From an uncultured Eubacteriales bacterium (GTDB lineage: Bacteria > Bacillota > Clostridia > Lachnospirales > Anaerotignaceae), in the NCBI GenBank assembly GCA_934552695.1, contig CAKTER010000009.1, positions 1 to 19,007 of the forward strand: a stretch of 19,007 bases of DNA, given 5' to 3'. This document shows, one piece after another, positions 6,402 to 14,463 of the stretch (its first letter is position 1; the number at the start of each line of letters is the position of its first letter). Below the pieces are notes generated by a model. That model saw only the letters and a list, made by a program, of their open reading frames with translations. It was not told the DNA's origin and did not search any database. The position numbers and the translations under genes were made by a program.

Positions 6402-7001
6402 ATGGCACTGAGTAGAAAATTGCTGAAAGGGATGGGCCTAGCCGAAGAACAGGTGGACACCATCATCGAAGCGCACACCGATACCGTAGACCGTCTGAGA
6501 GGGGAGGCTGAGACCTACAAGGCGGATGCGGCAAAGCTGCCGGGCGTCCAAAAGGAGCTGGATGACCTGCGGGCGGCGGGGAACGACGGCTATCAGGCAA
6601 AGTACGAGAAGGAAAAGAAAGCCTTTGAGGACTTTAAGGCCGAAGTGACCGCTAAAGAGACCAGAGCGGCCAAAGAAAAGGCCGTGCGGGCGTATTTTGC
6701 CGGTAAGAACATTACCGGGGCTAATCTGGATTTGGCCATGCGGGGCTGCGGCGAGGAACTGACCGCCATTGAGCTGGCCGACGGGAAAATCAAGGACGCC
6801 TCCGGGCTGGACGCCTTGTTGGCCGGGGCCTATAAGGGGCTGGTGTCCCAGATGACCGTAGAGGGGGCCAATCCCGCCAACCCGCCTGTAAATACCCCGC
6901 AAAAGACCTACACTGCCGACGATATCCGTAAGATGAGTGCGGCAGAAATCAACGCAAACTGGGGCGATATTAAAGCGTCCCTCAATCAGAAAGGAGAATA
7001 A
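6402..7001 (+). CDS. Capsid scaffolding protein (phage minor structural GP20 family)
   Basis: A 199-aa protein that guides coat assembly and leaves the mature head. The opening LLKGMGLAEEQVDTIIEAHT is the signature of the GP20 family. A long, highly charged coiled-coil region (about 25-110) follows, with a small C-terminal domain ending in TYTADDIRKMSAAEINANW, which probably binds the coat. I chose ATG 6402, preceded by GGAAAGGAG, over the longer frame that runs back through the terminators. It lies directly upstream of the coat gene, the standard arrangement. Confidence 0.93.
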   Translation: MALSRKLLKGMGLAEEQVDTIIEAHTDTVDRLRGEAETYKADAAKLPGVQKELDDLRAAGNDGYQAKYEKEKKAFEDFKAEVTAKETRAAKEKAVRAYFAGKNITGANLDLAMRGCGEELTAIELADGKIKDASGLDALLAGAYKGLVSQMTVEGANPANPPVNTPQKTYTADDIRKMSAAEINANWGDIKASLNQKGE

Positions 7002-7003
7002 CT

Positions 7004-7870
7004 ATGGCTGTTACGACTTTTATTCCTGAAATGTGGAGTGCCCGGCTGCTGTATGCGCTGGAAAAGGCTCATGTAGCGACCAACCTCGTGAACCGGGACT
7101 ACGAGGGCCTGATCCAGAATCAGGGCGACACCGTGCATATCAACTCTATCGGCGCTATTACGGTAAGCTCTTACACCAAGAACACCGATATTTCCGACCC
7201 CACGGCTCTGACCACCACTGACCAGACCTTGGAGATTGACCAGGCGAAGTATTTCAATTTCCAGGTGGATGACGTGGACAAGGTACAGACTGCCGGTGAG
7301 CTGGTGGACACCGCTATGGGTCGGGCGGCCTATGCGCTGGCCGACACCTCCGACGCCTATCTGCTGGGCGTCATCGCTGCCGGCGCCGCTGCGGGCAACA
7401 CCGTGGGCGCTGCTTCCGGGCCCATCGCCCTGACCAAGGACAACGTGTACGAGAACATCGTAAAGCTGCGGACGAAGCTGGATAAGGCCAACGTGCCCAA
7501 CACCGGCCGGTCTATCTGCGTGCCTCCCGATGTGTATGCCCTGCTGCTGATGGATGACCGGTTTGCCAAGAGCCCTGCCGATGCAGGCCAGACGGCGCTG
7601 GTCAATGGTCTGGTGGGCCGGGTGGCCGGATTCGATGTGTACATGAGCAACAACGTCCACACTGGCACCGGCACCGACACCGGCAAGACCCCCTATTTCG
7701 AGGTTACCGCTCAGGTGCGGACCGCTACCACCTATGCCGAGCAGATTATTAAGACCGAGGCTTACCGGCTGGAAAAGCGGTTTGCCGACGGCGTGAAGGG
7801 CCTGCACGTGTACGGCGCCAAGGTCACCGACGGCAACCAGATTGCCAAGTTGATTTGCTCCGTAGGCTGA
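7004..7870 (+). CDS. Major capsid protein (P22 gp5-like coat)
   Basis: A 288-aa HK97-fold coat protein. The N-terminus FIPEMWSARLLYALEKAHVA, the DTVHINSIGAITV strand and the central QVDDVDKVQTAGELVDTAMG are typical of the P22 coat gene-5-like family in Firmicute prophages. A mid-protein Ala/Gly-rich segment (about 124-142) and PDVYALLLMDDRF follow. AAGGAG lies 8 nt before ATG 7004, 2 nt after the scaffold stop. No cleavage signal is visible. Codon use is GC-rich and regular, as expected of a highly expressed gene. Confidence 0.93.
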   Translation: MAVTTFIPEMWSARLLYALEKAHVATNLVNRDYEGLIQNQGDTVHINSIGAITVSSYTKNTDISDPTALTTTDQTLEIDQAKYFNFQVDDVDKVQTAGELVDTAMGRAAYALADTSDAYLLGVIAAGAAAGNTVGAASGPIALTKDNVYENIVKLRTKLDKANVPNTGRSICVPPDVYALLLMDDRFAKSPADAGQTALVNGLVGRVAGFDVYMSNNVHTGTGTDTGKTPYFEVTAQVRTATTYAEQIIKTEAYRLEKRFADGVKGLHVYGAKVTDGNQIAKLICSVG

Positions 7871-7886
7871 GTAGGAGGGCGGTACG

Positions 7887-8327
7887 ATGCTGGAAGCGAT
7901 TCTGAGGCATCTGAATAACTGGTTTCTGGTCCCCCAAGGGGTTCACCCCGGGGTCTATTCTGTGGAAAACGGCGGCCTTGTGCTGCCGTTTTTGCAGGAG
8001 GGCCAATATTTCCGGGTGATTGGCTCCGTGTTTAACGACGGGCTGTATCAGTACCCGGCGGCGGATATGACCGCCGAGACCTTCGAGGGCTCTGTATGGG
8101 CGCTGGCGGTGCCCAAAGCGGTGGTGGCGCTGGCCGGGGACATCGAAGCCTGGCTGGAGAAGTACGGCGGTTCGGTACTGAGTCCTTTCACCAGCGAGAG
8201 CTTTGGCGGGTACAGCTACACGAAGGCCAGCGGCGGGAGCGCCGACACCAGCGCCGTAACGGGCTGGCAGGACGCATTCAGGGCCCAGCTGAACCCTTGG
8301 CGAAAGCTGAAGGGGGTGGAACCGTGA
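7887..8327 (+). CDS. Head-tail connector / adaptor protein
   Basis: A 146-aa protein beginning with LEAILRHLNNWF and containing EGQYFRVIGSVFNDGLYQYP and WALAVPKAVVALAGDIEAW, then SPFTSESFGGYSYTKASGG and a WQDAFRAQLNPWRKLK ending. This pattern recurs in Firmicute siphoviruses directly after the coat gene, where gp6/gp15-type adaptors that bind the portal are found. AGGAGG precedes ATG 7887. The stop overlaps the next start (GTGA). The exact adaptor family is inferred mainly from position. Confidence 0.75.
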   Translation: MLEAILRHLNNWFLVPQGVHPGVYSVENGGLVLPFLQEGQYFRVIGSVFNDGLYQYPAADMTAETFEGSVWALAVPKAVVALAGDIEAWLEKYGGSVLSPFTSESFGGYSYTKASGGSADTSAVTGWQDAFRAQLNPWRKLKGVEP

Positions 8328-8674
8328 GTCTGCTGGACGATTTTGCCCGCCCCTGTGTACGGCTGGAGCCTACCCGTGTGGCTGATGGCTCGGGGGGCTG
8401 GAAAACCTCGTGGGCACCGGGGGCGTCCTTTACGGCCCGGTTAGCACTGGATACATCTATGGAGGCCCGGCGAGCGGAACGGGATGGCGTGACCAGCCTG
8501 TATACCGTACTGGTGGATAAGCCGTTGGTGTTGGCCTACGGCGACTATTTCCGGGACACAAAGACCGGCACGGCGTACCGGGTGACCTCCCACCCGGAGG
8601 AAAAGCAGGCCCCGGCTATGTCCACGTTACCGCTCAAGAGCTTTACGGCTGAACGAAAGGAGCCCCCGCAATGA
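8324..8674 (+). CDS. Head closure (head-tail joining) protein
   Basis: A 116-aa protein starting at GTG 8324 within the previous stop (GTGA overlap). The N-terminus LLDDFARPCVRLEPTRVADG and the later DYFRDTKTGTAYRVTS fit the small beta-barrel head-closure / SPP1 gp16-like proteins. The open frame extends upstream to 8096 but that part only shadows the adaptor gene. The end overlaps the next ATG by 4 nt (ATGA). Role is inferred from length, position and beta-rich character. Confidence 0.75.
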   Translation: MSLLDDFARPCVRLEPTRVADGSGGWKTSWAPGASFTARLALDTSMEARRAERDGVTSLYTVLVDKPLVLAYGDYFRDTKTGTAYRVTSHPEEKQAPAMSTLPLKSFTAERKEPPQ

Positions 8675-9039
8675 CGAAAGACGCTGCTTTACAGGCTTGG
8701 TTTTCGCAGTTTATGCCGGCCTACCCGGAGGCCAGCGTCCCGGAGGACGCTACACTCCCCTGGCTGACATATGAGCTGCAAACGGCGGCATGGGGTGACG
8801 GAGAAACCCCGCTCACGGTGAACCTGTGGTTTTATACCGAGAGCGAAGCCGGGCCCAATGCGAAGGCGCAGGAGCTTTCGGCGGCGGTGGGCCGTAGCGG
8901 CGTGCTGCTGCCTTGTGACGGCGGGGCCATTTGGCTGAAACGGGGCTCCCCTTGGTGTCAGAATATCCGGGACGAAAACGATAAAAACATCAAGCGGCGG
9001 TACATTAACCTGACCGCCGAATACCTGACCGAGGATTGA
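8671..9039 (+). CDS. Tail terminator / minor tail component
   Basis: A 122-aa protein with DATLPWLTYELQTAAWGDGE, a NLWFYTESEAGPNAKAQELS segment and a C-terminal strand-rich GGAIWLKRGSPWCQNIRD. Proteins of this size and shape just before the tail tube gene cap the tail and attach it to the head. Coupled to the previous gene by an ATGA overlap. In other phages a gp10-like gene would lie directly upstream; here it is elsewhere (5896-6297). Confidence 0.7.
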   Translation: MTKDAALQAWFSQFMPAYPEASVPEDATLPWLTYELQTAAWGDGETPLTVNLWFYTESEAGPNAKAQELSAAVGRSGVLLPCDGGAIWLKRGSPWCQNIRDENDKNIKRRYINLTAEYLTED

Positions 9040-9053
9040 AAGGAGAAAAGCGC

Positions 9054-9641
9054 ATGAAGTTTACAAAAATCCCTGCGGATACGTTTCAGAAGCTCCAGCT
9101 GAACGCCGGTATCCTGACCACGGATTTTACTCCGGCCACCGGTACGGTGGGCGAGAGTGGTCAGATTGGTGCTACTACCGGCGGCGTTAACTTTTCGGCT
9201 ATACCCACCTACTCCGACCGGGGCGAGGATATCGATAACTGCCCTAAAAACATGAAAGAACTGAAGAATCTGGACAGCTGGGAGGTCAAGGCTACCGGCA
9301 CCTTTGTAACGGCGGATACTGCCGTAGCGAAGCGGCTGATTGGCGCCGCCGACATCGACAAGTCGGATACTACCAAAGTCACTCCCCGGAATAATTTGGC
9401 CGACACCGACTTCGGCGACATCTGGATCGTGGGGGACTATTCCGACAAAAATGGGGACACCAACGGCGGGTTTATCGCTATCAAGCTGTTGAACGCCCTG
9501 TCCACCGGCGGTTTCCAGATGAAGACCGCCGACAGGGTGAAAGGCCAGTTTGCCTTTGAGTTTTTGGGGCACTACTCCATGAACGCACAGGATACCGTGC
9601 CCTTTGAGGTGTATGTGAAGGCCGGCACGGCCGAAGCGTAA
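9054..9641 (+). CDS. Major tail tube protein
   Basis: A 195-aa protein forming the stacked hexameric rings of the tail tube. It is beta-rich, opening with KFTKIPADTFQKLQLNAGIL and closing with FEFLGHYSMNAQDTVPFEVY, the latter typical of Firmicute tail tube proteins. I chose ATG 9054 because GAAAGGAG lies at correct distance; an in-frame TTG at 9036 overlaps the preceding stop region. It precedes the chaperone and tape measure genes, as expected. Confidence 0.88.
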   Translation: MKFTKIPADTFQKLQLNAGILTTDFTPATGTVGESGQIGATTGGVNFSAIPTYSDRGEDIDNCPKNMKELKNLDSWEVKATGTFVTADTAVAKRLIGAADIDKSDTTKVTPRNNLADTDFGDIWIVGDYSDKNGDTNGGFIAIKLLNALSTGGFQMKTADRVKGQFAFEFLGHYSMNAQDTVPFEVYVKAGTAEA

Positions 9642-9652
9642 GGAGGAGCGGT

Positions 9653-10048
9653 ATGAGATTATCGGAAATTAAGGGCGACCGGGTGCTGGACGTGATTGCC
9701 GACCTGATCGACCCCATTGCAAACATTGCGGAGGACCCTGCAGCGGCGGCCCTGTTCCGACGGGAAGTTGTGCCCGAAGGCATGGACACCAAAAAGTTTT
9801 TGCTGAAACGGGTGCGGCGGAGCTTGCCCACGCTGCTGAAGACCCACAAAGAGGACTTGATTGCCATTCTGGCGACGGTGGAGGGGGTAGACCCCGAGGA
9901 GTACCGGGGCGTGCTGAATCTGGTCAAGCTGGTGAAGGACTGCACGGAGCTGCTGACCGACGAAGGCTTTACCGGGCTTTTTATCTCGGCGCAGACCGAA
10001 AATTCCTCTGGCTCTGCGCCGGAGACTACCGAGGCTCCCGGTCAGTAA
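9653..10048 (+). CDS. Tail assembly chaperone, G-like protein
   Basis: A 131-aa protein from ATG 9653 with AGGAGGAG upstream. Helical: RLSEIKGDRVLDVIADLIDP, then KKFLLKRVRRSLPTLLKTHK and NLVKLVKDCTELLTDEGFTG, with a low-complexity Ser/Glu/Thr/Pro tail. In most long-tailed phages this gene precedes the tape measure, and a fraction of ribosomes shift frame near its end to make a G-T fusion. Both products keep the tape measure soluble while tube subunits polymerise around it. The downstream frame described next fits this arrangement. Confidence 0.85.
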   Translation: MRLSEIKGDRVLDVIADLIDPIANIAEDPAAAALFRREVVPEGMDTKKFLLKRVRRSLPTLLKTHKEDLIAILATVEGVDPEEYRGVLNLVKLVKDCTELLTDEGFTGLFISAQTENSSGSAPETTEAPGQ

Positions 10049-10287
10049 AGGCGTTTATTTGGTACGCCCTTGCCCGGCATGAGGAAAAGAGTCTGGGGGA
10101 GGACTACCGGGATTATATGGCCGATGCGCTTATGCTGACGGCGGAGAATCTGGCCATGATCAGCGGCGGGCGGGCTATCCGGCAACGCTGGGCTGAATTG
10201 GTTGACCAAAAACCGGAAGATACCCGAAGCTGCGAGGAGATTACGGCAGATATTGCGGCCCGGTGTGGATTGGAGGTGGTAAAGTGA
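10045..10287 (+). CDS. T extension of the tail assembly chaperone, read by -1 frameshift
   Basis: After the G stop (TAA 10046-10048), the -1 frame is open for 80 codons up to TGA 10285-10287. It reads VKAFIWYALARHEE ... EDYRDYMADALMLTAENLAM ... RQRWAELVD, the usual form of T domains (aromatic start, Tyr-x-x-Tyr, then helix). It has no start codon or ribosome binding site near its beginning. The same frame is open far back into G, so translation by -1 slippage is expected. Upstream sites considered: the five-T run at 9978-9982 (0-frame CTT TTT ATC) and GAA AAT near 9999-10004. Neither is a perfect X-XXY-YYZ heptamer. The tape measure GTG start overlaps its stop. Confidence 0.75.
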   Translation, partial: VKAFIWYALARHEEKSLGEDYRDYMADALMLTAENLAMISGGRAIRQRWAELVDQKPEDTRSCEEITADIAARCGLEVVK

Positions 10288-12152
10288 ACGTATTTGAGCT
10301 GTATGCCAAAATCACGCTGGACACCGGTGAAATGGACAAGGGGCTGGAAGAGACGGCGAAAAAGGCCTCTGATTTGGGGAGTAAACTGAAAAAAGGGTTA
10401 GTTACGGCTGCTAAGGTCGGTGTGGCTGCCGCAACGGCAGCCGCCGCCGGCATTGCGGCTTTGACAAAACAATCTCTGGATGAATACGGCGAATACGAGC
10501 AGCTGATTGGTGGCGTAGAAACACTGTTTAAAAACTCGGCTGACGTAGTGCAACGATACGCCGCTAATGCCTACCGGACGGCGGGGCTATCGGCCAACGA
10601 GTACATGGAAACCGTGACTGGTTTTTCCGCTTCCCTGTTACAATCCCTGGAAGGCGATACGGCCAAGGCTGCCGAGGTGGCGGATATGGCTATTACGGAC
10701 ATGGCCGATAACGCCAACAAGATGGGCTCCAGCATGGAGAGCATTCAAAACGCCTATCAGGGGTTTGCGAAGCAGAACTATACCATGCTGGACAATTTAA
10801 AGCTGGGGTATGGCGGTACGAAGGAGGAAATGGAGCGGTTACTCTCGGACGCAGAAAAGCTATCCGGGGTAAAGTACGATATTTCCAGCTACGCCGATAT
10901 TGCTGAGGCCATTCATGTGGTGCAGACCGAGATGGGCATTACCGGCACCACGGCGAAAGAGGCAGCCTCCACCATTCAGGGCTCGGTATCGTCTATGAAG
11001 GCGGCGTGGCAGAATCTGCTGGTGGGTTTCGCCGATGATAACGCTGACATGTCGGCGTTGATTGGAAATTTTTCCGATAGTGTGATTGCCGCCGGGAACA
11101 ACATCCTTCCCCGGGTGGGACAGATTTTGACCGGCATTTCCGACTTCGTAAAGTCGGCGGCTACGACGCTGGTACCTACCATCGTGAACATGGTGGTGGA
11201 TACCCTGCCGCAGCTGGTTTCGGCGGCGGTTACACTGGTACAAGCCCTGGGCGAGGCCATTATCGATGCTTTGCCCCAGCTGGCAACGGCAGCGGTGCAG
11301 ATTGTGCAGGAGCTGGCGGCCGGGTTAGTAGAGGCATTGCCGGTTCTGATTCCAGCAGCGGTGGACGCCATTTTTGCTGTTGTAGATACCTTGTTGGATA
11401 ATCTGGACGAGCTGATAGACGCTGCTGTGGCCATTATCGAAGCGCTGGGGGAAGGCCTTATTGAAGCGCTGCCCAAGCTTATTGAAAAGGCTCCGGAGAT
11501 TGTCATTGCACTGGTGAAAGCGCTGGTTCGGAATGCGCCGAAGATTTTGCAGGCCGGTGTGGACTTGATTGATGCAATGATTACCGGCATAGTCCGTGGG
11601 TTTACCGTAATTTTCGACAGCATCGGCAAGTGGGTGCATGAAAACATTACCCAGCCTATTCGGGATAAAGTGTCGGAGCTTCGGGAAGCGGGCAGGCACT
11701 TGCTGGAGGGCCTTTGGAACGGTATTTCCGACAAGGTGCAATGGCTGAAAGATAAGGTCACCGGTGTAGTGGACAAAATCAAGAGTTGGTTCACCGGTAA
11801 GGATGGTTTTGACGAGCACAGCCCATCCAAATGGGCAAAACAGGTGTTTCGCTATGTGCTGGAGGGCGGTGCGGCCGGCCTAGAAAGTGGGCTGCCGGGG
11901 TTGATGAATAGCGTGGATAGCGTAACCAGAAGAGCAAAGGCCGGACTGAGCTTTGACACCGTCCCGGTGAGCTTTGGGGCCTCGGGGCTGGGCCGGGCTA
12001 CAACGGGCATGGTCAATAGCCTGTTTGCAGCCCAGAAGGATACCGGCGGCAGTTACACCATCAATCTGGTGGTGGACGGGCGGACACTGGCCAACGTGGT
12101 GTTCGACCCGCTAAAAGCCATATCGAAGCAAAGAGGTGAGGCGTTTGCGTAA
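10284..12152 (+). CDS. Tail tape measure protein
   Basis: A 622-aa protein that sets tail length and later helps DNA entry. It starts at GTG 10284, preceded by GGAGGTGG. Features in order: VFELYAKITLDTGEMDKGLE; a hydrophobic Ala-rich helix at about 40-61; the conserved LKLGYGGTKEEMERLLSDAE at 172-191; TTAKEAASTIQGSVSSMKAAW at about 222-242; a strongly hydrophobic repeat region at 308-439; a coiled amphipathic stretch at 446-503; and the family C-terminal motif FDEHSPSKWAKQVF at 509-522. By the lambda rule of roughly 0.15 nm per residue the tail would be near 90 nm (inference). No lytic domain is visible. Confidence 0.93.
   Translation: MNVFELYAKITLDTGEMDKGLEETAKKASDLGSKLKKGLVTAAKVGVAAATAAAAGIAALTKQSLDEYGEYEQLIGGVETLFKNSADVVQRYAANAYRTAGLSANEYMETVTGFSASLLQSLEGDTAKAAEVADMAITDMADNANKMGSSMESIQNAYQGFAKQNYTMLDNLKLGYGGTKEEMERLLSDAEKLSGVKYDISSYADIAEAIHVVQTEMGITGTTAKEAASTIQGSVSSMKAAWQNLLVGFADDNADMSALIGNFSDSVIAAGNNILPRVGQILTGISDFVKSAATTLVPTIVNMVVDTLPQLVSAAVTLVQALGEAIIDALPQLATAAVQIVQELAAGLVEALPVLIPAAVDAIFAVVDTLLDNLDELIDAAVAIIEALGEGLIEALPKLIEKAPEIVIALVKALVRNAPKILQAGVDLIDAMITGIVRGFTVIFDSIGKWVHENITQPIRDKVSELREAGRHLLEGLWNGISDKVQWLKDKVTGVVDKIKSWFTGKDGFDEHSPSKWAKQVFRYVLEGGAAGLESGLPGLMNSVDSVTRRAKAGLSFDTVPVSFGASGLGRATTGMVNSLFAAQKDTGGSYTINLVVDGRTLANVVFDPLKAISKQRGEAFA
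11205..11600 (+). repeat. Six tandem 22-residue repeats coded within the tape measure gene
   Basis: Residues 308-439 divide without gaps into six units of 22 residues (66 nt), the first five opening with a Leu-x-x-Leu pattern: LPQLVSAAV, LPQLATAAV, LPVLIPAAV, LDELIDAAV and LPKLIEKAP. The sixth, APKILQAGV, opens with Ala in place of the first Leu. The DNA is diverged between units, so this is protein-level periodicity rather than a recent duplication. Confidence 0.85.
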
Positions 12153-12516
12153 TATTGTGATTGCCGACGGAGGTAATACCGTTACCCTATCCAAAGACCT
12201 GGTGTTTACGCTGACCCCCCAAACCGTGGGGTCAACGGCCACTATGGTATCGGGCAAAACGGTAAAGGACATTACCGGGACGAAGGATACGCTGGAGGTG
12301 CCCATAGGTTGGTTGGCCCCGGCGGAGCTGGTGAAGCTGAAGGGCATGATTGATAGCGGGCAGCCCCTGACGGTGACATACCCCGGGGTGGGCGGTACGG
12401 AGACCGGCGAATTCTACATCGCACAGCCCACCTACAAGACCTGCCGGTACACCGACGACGGCGTGGATATCTGGCTGGGGGTTACCCTGCGGATGGAAAT
12501 GGCGGGGGTGAAATAA
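12145..12516 (+). CDS. Small tail protein, tape-measure adjacent (distal tail-like)
   Basis: A 123-aa beta-rich protein: NIVIADGGNTVTLSKDLVFT, TMVSGKTVKDITGTKDTLEV, then LKGMIDSGQPLTVTYPGVGG and IWLGVTLRMEMAGVK. It lies between the tape measure and the large baseplate gene, where distal tail or middle tail proteins occur; the fold looks like a compact tail ring domain. I prefer TTG 12145, with AGGTGAGG just upstream, over GTG 12136, whose upstream lacks a ribosome binding site. It starts within the 3' end of the tape measure gene and is coupled to the next gene by TAATG. Family assignment is uncertain. Confidence 0.65.
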   Translation: MRNIVIADGGNTVTLSKDLVFTLTPQTVGSTATMVSGKTVKDITGTKDTLEVPIGWLAPAELVKLKGMIDSGQPLTVTYPGVGGTETGEFYIAQPTYKTCRYTDDGVDIWLGVTLRMEMAGVK

Positions 12517-14066
12517 TGCAGCCAGTTTCAGGAAATTTTGACCCTTACGCTGCAGTGCGCCGGGTGGGGGCGCAAGTGGTGTTTGAGCTCATCGACGTGG
12601 ATGCCGCCGAAGCAACGTCGGTGATTACATCGGCAAAACAGGCGTCCGTGTCTAATTCAGCCCAGCTCTACGACCGAATACTATTTATGTCCAAAGCTCT
12701 GGCTACGCTGGAGCCCAACTACTGGCGGCTGGATGGGAAATTCGGCATTTTCGACTATGCAAACCGGGGGGAGTGTGGCTTCTGGAGCTCTTCCCTATCG
12801 AATGATAGCGGTAGCATATCTTCTTATATTCGGTTTGATTTTGCCACCGGGCAGAGCAGCGACGGGTTTACCATTGTCTTCGACGATAAGACCGGTGAGT
12901 GCGCCAGCGACTTCAAAATTCAGGTTTACGGCCCCACGCTGTCGAAGTTGATGGCGACCAAAACCATAACCGGGAATACGGAGCCCGTATGTTGGGTGGA
13001 TATGCCGGTACAGAATTACCGGCGGGTGAGGATTACATTCACGAAGACGTCGAACCCGCATCGCCGGATACGGGTGTGTGAGGTCGTGTTCGGCCGGGTA
13101 CAGGTATTTGGCAGCGACGATATAGCCAGCCTGCGGGTGCAGCGGCAGACTGCCCCGGATATGGCCAGCCTTCCGGCGGGGGCTCTGGAGCTGACTATTA
13201 ACAATGCTGACGGCCAGTATAACATCAATAACCCCGGCGGTATTTATGCGTACCTGCAAAAGGGGCAGGGGCTTACTGTTTATGCCGGTGTGGATGGGGA
13301 ACTGGTTAGTCTGGGGCGGTACTACTTCGACAACGCTGAGAGCTCCGACAACAGCATGACGGCCAAAATTACGGCCTACGACCAGGTCTTTGCGTTGGAT
13401 GGTGTGTATTACAACGCCGGGAAAACGGGAACCTGGACGGTTTCGGCGGCCGTGGCGGCCATTGTGGCAGCCAGTGGGCTGGCGATCTCCTACGACATCC
13501 CCGCGGGCCTTGCGTCCCGGATAGTGGGCCAGTGTATTCCCCGGAACACCAGCTGCCGGGAGGCTCTGCGGCTGATCGCACAGGCCGCCCGGTGCGTGTG
13601 CTACTTCGATACGTTGGACAAGCTGGTGTTTGCGGAGCCAGTGCTAAGCGAGGTGGCGCAGACCTATACCACAGACCATATGGGCCGATGGCCCAAAATG
13701 GCGGACAAGGGGCTAATTAACTCGGTCAAGCTTACAGTGCGAAATGAGTACACCGACACAGAAACGATGTACACGGCCCAAAATATCGATACTGGTGAAA
13801 CGGAGAAGCTGCTGGAGGTGGATAACCCTCTGGCCACAGAGCAGGCGGTGGCCGACTGGCTGCTGCAGCTGGCCGGGTGGCGGTACACGGCGGAAATCGA
13901 CGAACGGGGCAACCCGGCGTTGGAGCTGCTGGATGGCGTGACCGCCCCGGATAAGTTCGGAAACGTGCTGAAAGGGATGGTGACCGACCAGACCTTTTCC
14001 ATCATGTCGTCCGGCATGAGCGGCACGACGAAGCTTCTGGCGGAGAAGGGAGGAGCCGATGCTTGA
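12516..14066 (+). CDS. Tail hub / baseplate protein with an N-terminal F5/8 type C-like domain
   Basis: A 516-aa protein. Residues about 45-205 look like a jelly-roll carbohydrate-binding insertion of F5/8 type C (discoidin) type: ATLEPNYWRLDGKFGIF, SYIRFDFATGQSSDGFTIVF, then YRRVRITFTKTSNPHRRIRV. From about 205 onward the protein resembles tail hub (Tal-like) domains: SLRVQRQTAPDMASLPAGAL, LTVYAGVDGELVSLGRYYFD, KITAYDQVFALDGVYYN, then SCREALRLIAQAARCVCYFD. The C-terminal AVADWLLQLAGWRYTAEIDE and VLKGMVTDQTFSI are also usual in hub proteins. No peptidase domain is visible. It probably forms the tail tip that contacts the cell surface. Confidence 0.82.
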   Translation: MQPVSGNFDPYAAVRRVGAQVVFELIDVDAAEATSVITSAKQASVSNSAQLYDRILFMSKALATLEPNYWRLDGKFGIFDYANRGECGFWSSSLSNDSGSISSYIRFDFATGQSSDGFTIVFDDKTGECASDFKIQVYGPTLSKLMATKTITGNTEPVCWVDMPVQNYRRVRITFTKTSNPHRRIRVCEVVFGRVQVFGSDDIASLRVQRQTAPDMASLPAGALELTINNADGQYNINNPGGIYAYLQKGQGLTVYAGVDGELVSLGRYYFDNAESSDNSMTAKITAYDQVFALDGVYYNAGKTGTWTVSAAVAAIVAASGLAISYDIPAGLASRIVGQCIPRNTSCREALRLIAQAARCVCYFDTLDKLVFAEPVLSEVAQTYTTDHMGRWPKMADKGLINSVKLTVRNEYTDTETMYTAQNIDTGETEKLLEVDNPLATEQAVADWLLQLAGWRYTAEIDERGNPALELLDGVTAPDKFGNVLKGMVTDQTFSIMSSGMSGTTKLLAEKGGADA

Positions 14067-14463
14067 GGGGATGATAACGGACCGGACGGCTGCCGACGTG
14101 GCCAACGGGACGGCGAAAGGCTACTACAATGCCGCCGACCTGAACCGGGTGGAGCAGGCCACAAAAACGGTGGCTGCCGAGCTGACGGCATTGGGGTACC
14201 CGGTGAAGATCTCGGTTAAAACCAGTTGGACCTATACAGGCTTCCCGTGGACTCAGGATATGACCCGATATCTGGGCAACGTGCGTAAATGCGTCACTCA
14301 ATTTCATGCCGTGCCGGGGGTATCATTGCCTACCAGTATGGACGGGCTGAATTACGTAGGCGCTAACAACATTGAAAAAGTCCTTGTAGGGCTGGACGAA
14401 TTAGCGGCAGCTTTGCCGCAATATTATCGGCGCTGCGGGGCAGCTTGGTGTGGAGGTGCGTAA
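14059..14463 (+). CDS. Small baseplate / tail-tip structural protein
   Basis: A 134-aa protein starting at ATG 14059 with GGGAGGAG upstream, overlapping the hub gene by 8 nt. It opens with MITDRTAADV, then GYYNAADLNRVEQATKTVA and WTQDMTRYLGNVRKCVTQF, followed by YVGANNIEKVLVGLDELAA. The segments DRT-x-A-D-V and Y-N-x-x-D-L-N-R-V recur in Clostridial prophage baseplate proteins of unknown detailed role. Compared with longer relatives I recall, this one lacks most of the spacer between the two motifs. The end is AAWCGGA. Confidence 0.7.
   Translation: MLEGMITDRTAADVANGTAKGYYNAADLNRVEQATKTVAAELTALGYPVKISVKTSWTYTGFPWTQDMTRYLGNVRKCVTQFHAVPGVSLPTSMDGLNYVGANNIEKVLVGLDELAAALPQYYRRCGAAWCGGA

Noticed and set aside
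6986..7807. 273-codon minus-strand ORF opposite the coat gene
   Set aside because: A shadow of GC-rich codon use in the coat gene; low-complexity His/Gly/Val product and no ribosome binding site.
8096..8323. Upstream extension of the head-closure frame
   Set aside because: It only overlaps the adaptor gene in another frame, with Gly/Arg-rich nonsense; the GTG at 8324 inside GTGA is the natural start.
10976..11830. 284-codon minus-strand ORF opposite the tape measure
   Set aside because: Ser/Ala/Thr-rich translation produced by the repeat region of the tape measure; no recognisable domain.
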